A stretch of DNA of 64,000 bases, from the NCBI RefSeq assembly GCF_008932115.1, contig NZ_CP044543.1, forward strand, positions 5,958,501 to 6,022,500, read 5' to 3'. The notes under the pieces are model-generated. The model did not search any database. It was not told the origin of the DNA and saw only the letters and a program-made list of their open reading frames with translations. Shown one piece after another: positions 35,137 through 43,903 of the stretch (positions within the stretch are counted from its first letter, which is position 1; the number at the start of each line of letters is the position of its first letter). This DNA comes from Bradyrhizobium betae (lineage in GTDB: Bacteria > Pseudomonadota > Alphaproteobacteria > Rhizobiales > Xanthobacteraceae). The position numbers and the translations under genes were made by a program.

Positions 35137-35607
35137 ATGGGTTCCATGGCGCACCGAATGCCGGTTCAGCTGATCGAAAAGACGAAACTCCGCTCAAGCG
35201 TTTGGCTCACGTTCTGGGATGGAAAAGCTCGGGCGCAGCTTTCGATCCAGGTGAACGGCGACGCCCCAGAGTATGATGTTGGAGATGTATTCGCTCTTGA
35301 TCGTGAGCCAATAGGCTCGAAGGTTGAGTTGACGCCGATCAGCGGACACATCGACGAGGATCTTTTACTGATACCGCGCAAGTCCTCGAGGCGCTCTCCA
35401 AAGCTCGGTTCACACGTGAGGAAAAGTCCGTTGGGTGGTTTCACCTTTACGGAGGAAGAGCGCAGAGTGCACATCGGGCTTCGAGATCAGGATCGCCCAA
35501 ATCTGAAAGTCAAATCGGTGAGATCGGTCGCCAAGTCCACCGAGCGCGAAATCAAGAAGAAGTCAGATGCGCGGACACTGCCCATCCACGGCACGATCGT
35601 AAAATAA
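35137..35607 (+). CDS. Unknown protein in low-GC region after tRNA-Gly
   Basis: A 156-residue protein starting MGSMAHRMPVQLIEK at ATG 35137; ATG 35146 would drop 3 residues. The first 75 residues look like a beta-rich domain (VWLTFWDGKARAQLSIQVNG, then EYDVGDVFALDREP); the C-terminal 50 residues are very basic (RSVAKSTEREIKKKS). Codon use is less GC-biased than its neighbours. It ends 10 bases before the next gene, so the two look like a pair. No family recognised. Confidence 0.6.
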   Translation: MGSMAHRMPVQLIEKTKLRSSVWLTFWDGKARAQLSIQVNGDAPEYDVGDVFALDREPIGSKVELTPISGHIDEDLLLIPRKSSRRSPKLGSHVRKSPLGGFTFTEEERRVHIGLRDQDRPNLKVKSVRSVAKSTEREIKKKSDARTLPIHGTIVK

Positions 35608-35617
35608 GAGTCCTTAG

Positions 35618-36387
35618 ATGGGGACGGTGCTGGCCGTTCCCTATGTTCCATCGGGGGAAGCGATTGAGTCCCTGGCGAGTCTGCCAAGGGACGCGCTCTT
35701 GTCGACCGTTGCGGTCAATGTCGATGGTCATCTGCTGTCGATGAACTATCCGCAACTCCAACCTGGCGATGTGTTCCTCTTCGACGGCGGTAAGCCCGAT
35801 CCGCTGCTGCCCAGAGCCATTCCGCGATTTCAGGCTCGCATCTTCGGTGATGAGGCCAACGTCATTAAGTGGCGTCATGTCGGGATATTGGACCGAAATT
35901 TCCAGGTTTGGGACGCGATGCCGAGTCTGAATGTTCGCGCAAGACCGTTGCGCGAAGTATTGGTCGATGTCGGTCGCATCTGCGTAGTTCGCCCCAAAAA
36001 ACCGATCGATCCCGATAGACTCAGCGAGGGCCTCCTCGAATTTTCGCGTGGCCAGTACAGGATCTTCACCTCCGATACCGCCGGCGAATTGGTGAAAAGG
36101 CTTCTTGTTCGTTTGCCGGTCAAGGAAAGAAGCAGCTCAAAGCAAGAAGACAGGTGCCAAACCCGAATTTTGTAATCTGCTCGACCTTCGTCACGTATGT
36201 CCTGCGCTATACGACAGGCTTCAACTTCTTGAAGCATTGTGCGGTGCAGGTGCCCGCCGACTTTGCCGCTGACAAGGACTTTGCGTTCTTGGAGCTGGAG
36301 TGGTGTCGGCTTGATCTTCAGCCGCCAGTGCAGCCCTCCACAATACCCCCGCCGCCACCAAGTGAGATTGGTGAACTGCCATCTTGA
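35618..36387 (+). pseudogene. Frameshifted papain/NlpC-like protein gene
   Basis: Two consecutive plus-strand frames look like one gene split by a one-base shift. The first, MGTVLAVPYVPSGEAIE from ATG 35618, runs to a stop at 36175 and holds KWRHVGILDRNFQVWDA (candidate catalytic His). The second continues without a plausible start of its own through NPNFVICSTFVTYVLRYTTG (candidate catalytic Cys) to 36387. His before Cys is the order of permuted NlpC/P60 (YiiX-like) amidases. The shift lies between about 36090 and 36120; no classical slippery heptamer is seen. It is either a recent mutation, a sequence error or, less likely, programmed frameshifting. The second frame alone starts at ATG 36154. 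Confidence 0.6.
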
Positions 36388-36469
36388 TGGCTCGCTTGCG
36401 TGAGGTTTTGCCGAAGGGGCGACTTCACACTGTCCGCTTGCAAACGCCGCCAATCGGATGCGAGGAGCA

Positions 36470-37891
36470 TCACCGCTCCCGCAAACTCTCCTGCCCATAC
36501 CGGATCAGCGGCGATATCACATAGCTGATGATCTTCCGTGTCCCGGTCTTGATCTCCACCGTGACGGCCATGCCGGGCGCGAGATTGACCGTGCGGCCGT
36601 CGATGTCCATTTGCGAGCGGTCGAGCGAGACGCGGGCGGAGTAGACCAGCTCCTGGCCCTTGGGCTCGCTGGAGGCGGTGTCGGTGCCGGCGGGGGGATC
36701 GCCGGGCTTTTCCGGCGGCTTCTGGCGGACGATGGCGTCCTGGGAGACGCTGAGCACCTTGCCGCTGCGCAGGCCGTAGCGGGTGAAGCTGAAAGTGTCG
36801 ACCTTGATCGCGGCTTCCTCGCCGGGCTGGACGAAGCCGATGTCCTTGTTGGAGATCATTGCCTCGATCTCGAGGCCGCCGCTGGTCGGCACCACCACCA
36901 TCAGCGTCTGCGCCGGTGTCACGACGCCGCCGACCGAGTGAACGGCGAGCTGCTGGACGATGCCGTCCTCCTGCGCGGCGAGGCGGAGCAGGCTGGTGCG
37001 CTGCTCGGCCTTGACGATGTCCTGGCGCAGGCCCGCCGCCTTCTGCTCGACCTTGGCGAGCTCGTCGAACAGGCCGCGCTGGTATTCCGCCTCGGTGCGC
37101 CGCAGCGTCTCCTCGATGCCGCCGACGGCCGCATCGGCCTCGGCATAGTGGCTCTTCTGGACCAATAACTCCTGCTGTTGCGCGACCAGATCCTGCGTCT
37201 CCGTCAAATATTGCAGCTTCGAGCCGAACTCGCGGTCGACGAGATATTTTCGGACGTCGACCCGCTGCTGCATGATCGGGATCAGCGCGCTGATCTTGCC
37301 GATCGTCGCCTCGGTGGTCGATCGCTCCGCCTTCTTCTGCGTACCCTGCCATTCGAGCGAGGTGATCTTCGAGGCCTGCTCGGCGGCCTGCGAGGCCAGG
37401 AAGCGCTTTGCCGTTCGGATCTGCTCGGTGGTCGCGCGCGTGGGCGCGATGAACTTGGAGGGATCGCCGCCGGCCAGCGCAGCGTGCAGGCGCGCGATGT
37501 CGAGCTCGCTCGCGAGCAGGTCGCTCTGGAGATGGCCGAGCTCGGCCTGGCTCATGGTCGGATCGAGCTCGATCAGCAGGTCGCCCGCCTTGACGCGCTG
37601 GCCGTCCTGCACGTGGATGGCGCGCACCACCGCGGTCTCGAACGGCTGGATCACCTTGGTGCGGCCGTCGGGCACGATCTTGCCGGTCGCGGTCGCGATG
37701 ATGTCGACGGTGCCGATGCTGGCCCAGACCAGCGCGATCAGGAACACCGCGGAGATGGACGCGGAAATGGTGCGTCCGATCGGGGAGGGCGGGGTCTCCA
37801 CGATCTCGAGCGCGGCGGGAAGGAACGCCAGCTCGTCGCGCGTGCGCGTCGGGCTGCGCAGCGAGGCCATCATTGCCTTAGCCGACTTCAT
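36470..37891 (-). CDS. Type I secretion membrane fusion protein (HlyD family)
   Basis: A 473-residue periplasmic adaptor that links an inner-membrane ABC exporter to an outer-membrane channel. N-terminal cytoplasmic tail, one transmembrane helix (about 38-60), a lipoyl/barrel-sandwich region around FETAVVRAIHVQDGQRVKAG, a long coiled-coil helical hairpin (about 120-310) and the beta-barrel MISNKDIGFVQPGEEAAIKV. Ends GQESLRER. ATG 37891 overlaps the 3' end of the ABC gene by 14 bases, implying coupling; a GTG at 37909 would add 6 residues. No TolC-like gene is in the window. Confidence 0.92.
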   Translation of the reverse strand: MKSAKAMMASLRSPTRTRDELAFLPAALEIVETPPSPIGRTISASISAVFLIALVWASIGTVDIIATATGKIVPDGRTKVIQPFETAVVRAIHVQDGQRVKAGDLLIELDPTMSQAELGHLQSDLLASELDIARLHAALAGGDPSKFIAPTRATTEQIRTAKRFLASQAAEQASKITSLEWQGTQKKAERSTTEATIGKISALIPIMQQRVDVRKYLVDREFGSKLQYLTETQDLVAQQQELLVQKSHYAEADAAVGGIEETLRRTEAEYQRGLFDELAKVEQKAAGLRQDIVKAEQRTSLLRLAAQEDGIVQQLAVHSVGGVVTPAQTLMVVVPTSGGLEIEAMISNKDIGFVQPGEEAAIKVDTFSFTRYGLRSGKVLSVSQDAIVRQKPPEKPGDPPAGTDTASSEPKGQELVYSARVSLDRSQMDIDGRTVNLAPGMAVTVEIKTGTRKIISYVISPLIRYGQESLRER

Positions 37892-40064
37892 GGATGCCTG
37901 CCTGGACACGGTGCAGCGTGGCGTAGCGGCCGCCGCTGCGGATCAGCTGGTCGTGCGAGCCGTCCTCGACGATGCGGCCGCGCTCCACGGTGATGATGCG
38001 GTCGGCTGCGCGCACGGTCGAGAGACGGTGGGCGATGATCAGCACGGTGCGGCCCGCGGTGATCTCGCGCATGTTCTGCTGGATCACGCGCTCGCTCTCA
38101 TAGTCGAGCGCGGATGTCGCCTCGTCGAAGATCAGGACGCGCGGATTGGTCGTCAGCGCCCGCGCGATCGCGATGCGCTGGCGCTGGCCGCCGGAGAGCG
38201 TGCTGCCGCGCTCGCCGATCACGGTATCGTAGCCGTCCTGGAGCTCGAGGATGAACTCGTGCGCACCGGCGAGCTTGGCCGCTGCCACCACGCGCTCCAT
38301 CGGCAGCGCCGGGTCGGCCAGCGCGATGTTGTCGCGCACCGAGCGGTTGAACAGCATGCTCTCCTGCAGCACGACGCCGACCTGTCGCCGCAGCCAGGTG
38401 GGATCGACGGCGGCAAGATCGTTGCCGTCGACCAGCACGCGGCCGCTCTCCGGCAGATAGAGCCGCTGGATCAGCTTGCCGAGCGTGCTCTTGCCGGAGC
38501 CGGAGGTGCCGACGATGCCGACGATCTGGCCGGCCGGAATCTTCAGGGTGATGTCGTTCAGGATCTGCGGCCCGTCGATGCGATAGCGGAAGCCGACATG
38601 CTCGAAGGTGATGTCGCCGCGGATGGCGGGCAGCGCCGCACGCCCGGGACGGTGGCTCGGCTCGGGCGTGGTGTTGAGGATGTCGCCGAGCCGCTCGACC
38701 GACAGCCGGGCCTGGTGGAAATCCTGCCAGAGCTGCGCGAGCCGCAGCACCGGGGCGGTGACGCGGCCCGACAGCATGTTGAAGGCGACGAGCTCGCCGA
38801 CCGTGAGGTTGCCGTCGATCACCAGCTTGGCGCCGAAATAGAGCAGCAGCGCCATGTTGATCTTGCTGACGAACTGCACCGCCTGGCTCGCAACATTGCC
38901 GAGATTGACGACGCGGAAGCTCGAGGCGACGTAGCCGGCGAGCTGCTCCTCCCAGCGCTTCTGCATCTGCGGCTCGACCGCCATCGCCTTCAGCGCTTCG
39001 ACGCCGGTGACGCTCTCGACCAGAAACGACTGGTTCTCCGCGCCGCGCTTGAACTTCTCGTCGAGACGGTGGCGGAACAGCGGCGTGGCGCCGGCCGAGA
39101 TCACGATGTAGAGCGGGAACGAGGCCAGCACGATCGCGGTCAGCAGCGGCGAGTAGAACGCCATCAGGCCGAGGAAGACGAAGGTGAAGAACAGGTCGAT
39201 CACCAGCGTCAGCGCCGAACCGGTGATGAAATTGCGCAGGTTCTCCAGCTCCCGCACCCGCGCCACGGTGTCGCCGACCCGGCGCGCCTGGAAGTAGGAC
39301 AGCGGCAGCGCCAGCAGGTGGTGGAACAGCCGCGCGCCGAGCTCGACGTCGATGCGGTTTGTGGTGTGCGAGAACAGATAGGTGCGAAGCGCGCCGAGCA
39401 CGACCTCGAAGATCGAGATCGCGACGATGCCGGCGACCAGCACATCGAGCGTGCCGAGGCTGCGGTGCACCAGCACCTTGTCGATCACCACCTGGAAGAA
39501 CAGCGGCGAGACCAGCGCGAAGATCTGCAGGAAGAACGAGGCGAGCAGGACTTCGCCGAGCAGGCCGCGATAGCGGTTTATCGCGCCCATGAACCAGGTG
39601 ATGTCGAAGCGCCGCGACAGATCGGCAAGACCGGCGCGCCTGGTCATCAGGAGGATGCGGCCGTCCCAGATCACCTCGAACTGAGCCTTGGTCAGCATCT
39701 GCGGGCGCGGCGAGCCCGGATATTGCACGATGGCCTTGCCGTCGCCGGCCTTGCCCAGGATCAGGAATCCGCCGTCGCGCAAGGGGACGATGGCCGGCAG
39801 CGGGGTCTTGTCGAGCCGGTCCCAACTCGTCTTCACCACGCGGGACTTGATGTTGAACTGCCGGGTACAGCGCAGCATCTCGGTGACGCCGATTTCGGTG
39901 ACGCCGAGCTGATGGCGGAGCTGCTCCGGTTCGGCGGGGATGCCGAGGAACTGGAGCATCATGACGAGCGCAGTGAGGCCGGGATCGGCCGGCGGCTTCG
40001 GAACGGCCTGGACCGGCGGCTCCTTTGCAGCGGCATCCCGCGAGATGGTCTCGTTCACGCTCAT
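37878..40064 (-). CDS. Type I secretion ABC transporter, HlyB-like
   Basis: A 728-residue ABC exporter: N-terminal C39-like domain (about 25-155), six transmembrane helices (160-440) and a nucleotide-binding domain. Walker A is GIVGTSGSGKSTLG, the signature LSGGQRQRIAIARAL, Walker B VLIFDEATSALD, and the switch IIAHRLST. In the C39-like domain the protease Cys position reads PADPGLTALVMML, so it cannot cut double-glycine leaders; this is the HlyB type that exports proteins with C-terminal signals. ATG 40064 (MSVNETI) is favoured. The two large proteins encoded upstream are likely substrates. Confidence 0.93.
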   Translation of the reverse strand: MSVNETISRDAAAKEPPVQAVPKPPADPGLTALVMMLQFLGIPAEPEQLRHQLGVTEIGVTEMLRCTRQFNIKSRVVKTSWDRLDKTPLPAIVPLRDGGFLILGKAGDGKAIVQYPGSPRPQMLTKAQFEVIWDGRILLMTRRAGLADLSRRFDITWFMGAINRYRGLLGEVLLASFFLQIFALVSPLFFQVVIDKVLVHRSLGTLDVLVAGIVAISIFEVVLGALRTYLFSHTTNRIDVELGARLFHHLLALPLSYFQARRVGDTVARVRELENLRNFITGSALTLVIDLFFTFVFLGLMAFYSPLLTAIVLASFPLYIVISAGATPLFRHRLDEKFKRGAENQSFLVESVTGVEALKAMAVEPQMQKRWEEQLAGYVASSFRVVNLGNVASQAVQFVSKINMALLLYFGAKLVIDGNLTVGELVAFNMLSGRVTAPVLRLAQLWQDFHQARLSVERLGDILNTTPEPSHRPGRAALPAIRGDITFEHVGFRYRIDGPQILNDITLKIPAGQIVGIVGTSGSGKSTLGKLIQRLYLPESGRVLVDGNDLAAVDPTWLRRQVGVVLQESMLFNRSVRDNIALADPALPMERVVAAAKLAGAHEFILELQDGYDTVIGERGSTLSGGQRQRIAIARALTTNPRVLIFDEATSALDYESERVIQQNMREITAGRTVLIIAHRLSTVRAADRIITVERGRIVEDGSHDQLIRSGGRYATLHRVQAGIHEVG

Positions 40065-40228
40065 CGGCAGCACATTTCCGCGGGTCGGGTCCGGACGATC
40101 TCACGGACGGGTGTCCCGCCGGACGGCAGGGCGGCCGATAGCTAACGCGGCTATGTTACGGTTTGATAACTATGTCAGATCGCTCACATAACGCCCGGGT
40201 TTGGCGGTCTGCGGCGCCATCGCAGGCT

Positions 40229-40258
40229 TTGCGCACCGGGGCGAACCCCGGTGCGCAA
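40229..40258 (-). terminator. Hairpin terminator after the 1054-residue repeat protein gene
   Basis: Perfect 13-bp inverted repeat TTGCGCACCGGGG (40229-40241) and CCCCGGTGCGCAA (40246-40258) with a CGAA loop, 33 bases past the minus-strand stop. Confidence 0.8.
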
Positions 40259-40290
40259 GTCTGGTTTGGGCAAGATCAGCCCTGTCCGGC

Positions 40291-43200
40291 TCAGCCCTGG
40301 CTCGCCAGCGTGGGCTGCTGCTGCGTGGTGTCCGGAGACACGAGGCTGCTCTCGGTGCCGGCATCCGGAACGATGCTCGCCGACTGCTGCACCAGCAGCG
40401 ACAGCGAGATCGCGGTGCCGCCATGGCCGTCGTCGATCACGTTGAGCTCGGTGCCGGACTGCACGCCCGCGAACTGATAGGCAACACTGCCCGAGTTCGT
40501 GGCGAGCGTCAGGGTCGAACCGTCGAAGGTGAACGAGGAGACCGAAGTGTTGAGCAGGTCGATCGAGTCACCGATTTCGAAGTTCGACACCGTGCCGGTG
40601 AGACCGGCGGCGTTGTCGAGCGTCAGCGTCGCGGCCGCGCCGGCGAAGTCGACGCCGTTCTGGACGCCGCCCGCAAGCACGTGCTCGACGCCGCCGGCCA
40701 GATGCGTGCCGGTGGCCGAGCCCGTAACGTCGAGCTCGCCGCCGTTCAGCGTCGTGTTCGAGGCCGTGCCCGCAACCCAGGCGAAGCCGCCGTCGATGGT
40801 CGAACCGGCAGCCGAACCGCCGGCGTCGACATAGAGCAGGCCGCCCGCGTTGACCGTGGTCGCGGTCACCGCACCGCCCGTGCCCACATAGGCGTTGCCG
40901 CCGCTCTGGATCACGGTCTGGTCGGCGGTGGCGCCGTCCAGCACCTGCTGCGAGCCCGAGAGGTTCGTGCCGGTCACCGAGCCGTGGAAGACGTCCTGGA
41001 AGGCGCCTGCCTCGACCGTCGAGCCCGACGCGCTGCCGCCATTGTAGACGTGCTGAGCGCCGCCGTTCTTGACCGTCACGTTGGTCGCAACGCCGCCGGT
41101 CTGCGCGTGACCGCCTTCGACCGAGCCGCCGTTCGTCGAGCCGTTGACGAACTGGAAGCCGCCGTTGATGACGGTGTCATCCGCGCTCGCGCCGGTGTCG
41201 ACGTACTGGAGGCCGCCGGTGTTGATCACCGTGCCCGCCGTGTGGCCGCCGTCGCCGACATACTGGTAGCCGCCGTTCTCGACGAGGGTGTCGATCGCGG
41301 TGCCGCCCGCGAGCACTTGCTGCTGGCCGGCGAGAGTGGTGCCGGTGACGGTCGCGTTCGTGTAGACGTCCTGGTAGCCGCCTGCTGCAACCGTCGTGCC
41401 GGTGGCGCTGCCACCGAAATAGACGTGCTGCACGCCGCCGGACTTGACGTCCGTGTCGTTGGCGGTGCCGTAGTCGAACTGCACGCCGCCGTTGAGGACG
41501 TCGGTGTGCTCAGTGGTCGCGCCGGTCAGGACGTCGACGACGCCGCCATTGCCGATCGTGATCTGGCCGGCGACGTTGCCGCCGGTGACGACATCGAGGG
41601 TGCCGTCGCCGAGCACGACATAGCCCTGCGAGGTCGTCGTCGCCGAGGTCACCGAAACCGTGCTGGTCGAGACCAGCGTCGGCGCCGCGAAGACGGTCGA
41701 GGTGCCGGCATTGCCGGCCGCATCGGCGGTCTTGGCGGTCAGGTTGTTGGCGCCTTCCACCAGGGTCACGCCGGCAAGGCTCCAGGAGCCATCGGCGCCG
41801 GCCGTGGCGGTGCCGACCAGGGTTGCACCGTCATAGACCGAGACCAGAAGACCGGCTTCGGTGGTGCCGCTCACCGTCACGGTGGGCAGGTTGCCGGTGT
41901 CGAGCGTCACGCCGGTGACGCCGACCGCCGGGGCAACCGTGTCGACGGTCACGTTGATCGCGGCGGCGGCATCGCTGACCGCGCCGGTGGTGTCGGTGAC
42001 CTTGGCCGTGATGGCGTGGGCCGCGTTGCCGAGCACGCCGGTCTGGATGTCGATGTAACCGCGGGCGATGTCGGCGAGCGAGAGCGTCACGGCGGTGCCG
42101 AGCGCGGTCTGGCCGTCGAACAGCTGCACGACGTCGCCGGCAAAATTGCTGCCGGTCGCGATGCGGACCGTCAGGTTGGTGTCGTTGGTGCTGGCACCGC
42201 TGACGAGCACGCCGGCATTCGGCGAGACGTCGTCGGTGACCGAGACGATGGTCGGCGCGGTCGGGGCGTTCGACAGGTTGAAGACCTGCGCGGTGATGCC
42301 GTAGGAGGAGGTGTCGCCGAGCGTCTGGCTGAAGTCCTGCCAGGAGACGACGAAGCCGCCATTGGCGAGCGCCGCGACGGTCGGATAGTACTGATAGCTG
42401 TTGGTTTGCGAGTTGACGATGTACTCGCCGCCGATCTTGCCGCCGGCCGCATCATAGACCTGCGCCTTGATGGCGGAGCCGCTGCCGTCGGCGGTGCCTT
42501 CGTCCGACCAGGCCACGACGAAGCCGCCGCTGGTCAGCGCGGTGATGCTGGAAAAGCCCTGATTTCCGCTGGTCTGGGTGTTGACCTGGAATTCCGAGCC
42601 GACCTTGACGCCGCCGGCTGTGAAAACCTGCGCACGGATTTCGCCGCTGGTGTCCTCGAAGCTGATGATGAAATTGCCGTTGGCAAGACCGGTCACACCG
42701 GCAACCATGCGGTTGTTGTAGAATGCGGTGTCGACGGTGAATTCCGAGCCGACCTTGCTGGCGCCGCTCGCGGTCGGATGGAACACCTGGCCGCGGACTT
42801 CCCAATTGCCGGTGCGGAAGTCGTTCCAGGTCACGACGAAGTCGCCATTGCCGAGTGTGGCGATCGAGGCGCGCTCCTGATCGTAGACGCTGGCGGAGTT
42901 GACGAGGAATTCGGATCCGACCTTGGCGCCGCTCGCGTCATAGACCTGCGCCTTGACGTCGGGAGCCGACGAGCCCTGGTTGGTCCAGGCGACCACGAAG
43001 CCGCCATTGGGCAGGCCGGTGATGGCCGGAGTGTTCTGGTTGTTGGCGGTGACGGAGTTGATCAGGAACTCGCCGCCGACCGGAGCGCCGTTGGCGCCGT
43101 AGATCTGCGCCTTGATGTCGCCGCTGGTGGAGTTCTGGTCCTGCCAGGAAACGACGAAGCCGCCATTGGACAGACCGGTCACGACCGGAGTGGCCTGCGA

Positions 43201-43455
43201 GCCGGTGGTCTGGGTGTTGACCAGGAATTCGCCGCCAACCTTGCTGCCGTCGGCGGCATAGAGCTGGGCCTTGACCGCGGAGCCGCTGGTGTCGCCGAGC
43301 GTGCTGCTGCCGCTGCCGTTATAGCCGGCGAGACCGTCCTGCCAGGTGACGACGAAGCCGCCATTGGAAAGACCGGTGACGGAGGGATACCACTGGCCGC
43401 CGGTCGTCTGGCTATTGACCTGAAATTCGTTACCTATTTTTACGACGGTGGTCAT
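40291..43455 (-). CDS. Large repeat surface protein: seven-blade propeller, Ig-like and AIDA-type repeats
   Basis: 1054 residues, no cysteine and no signal peptide, located next to a type I secretion pair, so probably a type I substrate. Seven repeats of about 53 residues (1 to about 396) share the pattern E-F-x-V-N ... GLxNGGFVVxWxD ... AQVYDAxGxKVG, predicting a seven-bladed beta-propeller. About 397-600 hold Ig-like domains (TVSGTTEAGLLVSVYDGATL, ADGSWSLAGVTLVEGANNLT). About 600-960 hold AIDA-like repeats of about 20 residues (GGVQHVYFGGSATGTTV). The C-terminal 90 residues (FEIGDSIDLLN, FDGSTLTL, VIDDGHGGTAISLS) likely carry the export signal; no RTX nonapeptides. Ribosome site GAGGTTATGTT precedes ATG 43455. 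Role is likely adhesion or surface coating. Confidence 0.85.
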   Translation of the reverse strand: MTTVVKIGNEFQVNSQTTGGQWYPSVTGLSNGGFVVTWQDGLAGYNGSGSSTLGDTSGSAVKAQLYAADGSKVGGEFLVNTQTTGSQATPVVTGLSNGGFVVSWQDQNSTSGDIKAQIYGANGAPVGGEFLINSVTANNQNTPAITGLPNGGFVVAWTNQGSSAPDVKAQVYDASGAKVGSEFLVNSASVYDQERASIATLGNGDFVVTWNDFRTGNWEVRGQVFHPTASGASKVGSEFTVDTAFYNNRMVAGVTGLANGNFIISFEDTSGEIRAQVFTAGGVKVGSEFQVNTQTSGNQGFSSITALTSGGFVVAWSDEGTADGSGSAIKAQVYDAAGGKIGGEYIVNSQTNSYQYYPTVAALANGGFVVSWQDFSQTLGDTSSYGITAQVFNLSNAPTAPTIVSVTDDVSPNAGVLVSGASTNDTNLTVRIATGSNFAGDVVQLFDGQTALGTAVTLSLADIARGYIDIQTGVLGNAAHAITAKVTDTTGAVSDAAAAINVTVDTVAPAVGVTGVTLDTGNLPTVTVSGTTEAGLLVSVYDGATLVGTATAGADGSWSLAGVTLVEGANNLTAKTADAAGNAGTSTVFAAPTLVSTSTVSVTSATTTSQGYVVLGDGTLDVVTGGNVAGQITIGNGGVVDVLTGATTEHTDVLNGGVQFDYGTANDTDVKSGGVQHVYFGGSATGTTVAAGGYQDVYTNATVTGTTLAGQQQVLAGGTAIDTLVENGGYQYVGDGGHTAGTVINTGGLQYVDTGASADDTVINGGFQFVNGSTNGGSVEGGHAQTGGVATNVTVKNGGAQHVYNGGSASGSTVEAGAFQDVFHGSVTGTNLSGSQQVLDGATADQTVIQSGGNAYVGTGGAVTATTVNAGGLLYVDAGGSAAGSTIDGGFAWVAGTASNTTLNGGELDVTGSATGTHLAGGVEHVLAGGVQNGVDFAGAAATLTLDNAAGLTGTVSNFEIGDSIDLLNTSVSSFTFDGSTLTLATNSGSVAYQFAGVQSGTELNVIDDGHGGTAISLSLLVQQSASIVPDAGTESSLVSPDTTQQQPTLASQG

Positions 43456-43903
43456 AACATAACCTCAAGTGATGCTGAATGAGCGCTGAAAGGGCGGATT
43501 CCGCTTCGCCACCGCGACCTGCAGCGGCGTGAACCGAACCTGCATGGGCTCTAAACGATCTGTTTATGATGTTTTATGATACATTTTTGCGCGGCGTGCG
43601 GCATTTTGTCCGGAGTAATGTTATATCAGTGATATGAAGCGGTTCGGCCGGCGCAGCTACGACGCGTGCTTCGGTTGACATGCAATCGCGCGCTCTGCGC
43701 GCCTTCCGTCCAGGCAGGCGTGAGCGGCGTTATCATTGCTGCGGACAGGCCGGTCCGTACGTTGCCGCGCGACCTGCTGCTTTCGTAGTCTGGTGGTAGA
43801 GGGGGCGGGGCTTTCGCCCGAAGGTCCTGACCGGAGCCTGGCTCTGACGGCGAGGGCAGGCCGTACCGGGATGCGTGTCCCGGTACGGCGATGTCGTTCT
43901 GGC
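43456..43903. other. Gene-free gap between the two repeat-protein genes
   Basis: 448 bases with no gene. The part nearest the 40291-43455 gene (43478-43487) contains AATGAGCGCT, also found upstream of the next repeat gene. An A+T-rich patch with TATGATGTTTTATGATACAT near 43565 and TAATGTTATATCAGTGATATG near 43617 probably holds the promoter. The distal end holds the terminator at 43860-43889. Confidence 0.5.
43860..43889 (-). terminator. Hairpin terminator after the 461-residue repeat protein gene
   Basis: GCCGTACCGGGA (43860-43871) and TCCCGGTACGGC (43878-43889) are perfect reverse complements with a 6-base loop, 14 bases past the minus-strand stop. Confidence 0.8.

Noticed and set aside
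36400..36480. TCACCGCTCCCG near 36470 as a possible direct repeat of the tRNA-Gly 3' end
   Set aside because: Match to TCACCCGCTCCA is short and imperfect; not enough for an attachment site.
37272..40145. Long plus-strand open frame of about 950 codons opposite the HlyD/HlyB-like genes
   Set aside because: It is antisense to two well-supported secretion genes and lacks family motifs; long shadow frames are expected in GC-rich DNA.
40229..40258. Perfect 13-bp palindrome as a regulator site for the exporter genes
   Set aside because: Its position 33 bases after a stop codon and its GC-rich tetraloop hairpin fit a terminator better.
40201..43482. Plus-strand open frame of over 1000 codons opposite the large repeat protein
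   Set aside because: Shadow of the repetitive gene; composition is Arg/Ala/Gly/Val-rich without domain logic, and the minus-strand frame has clear repeats and a ribosome site.
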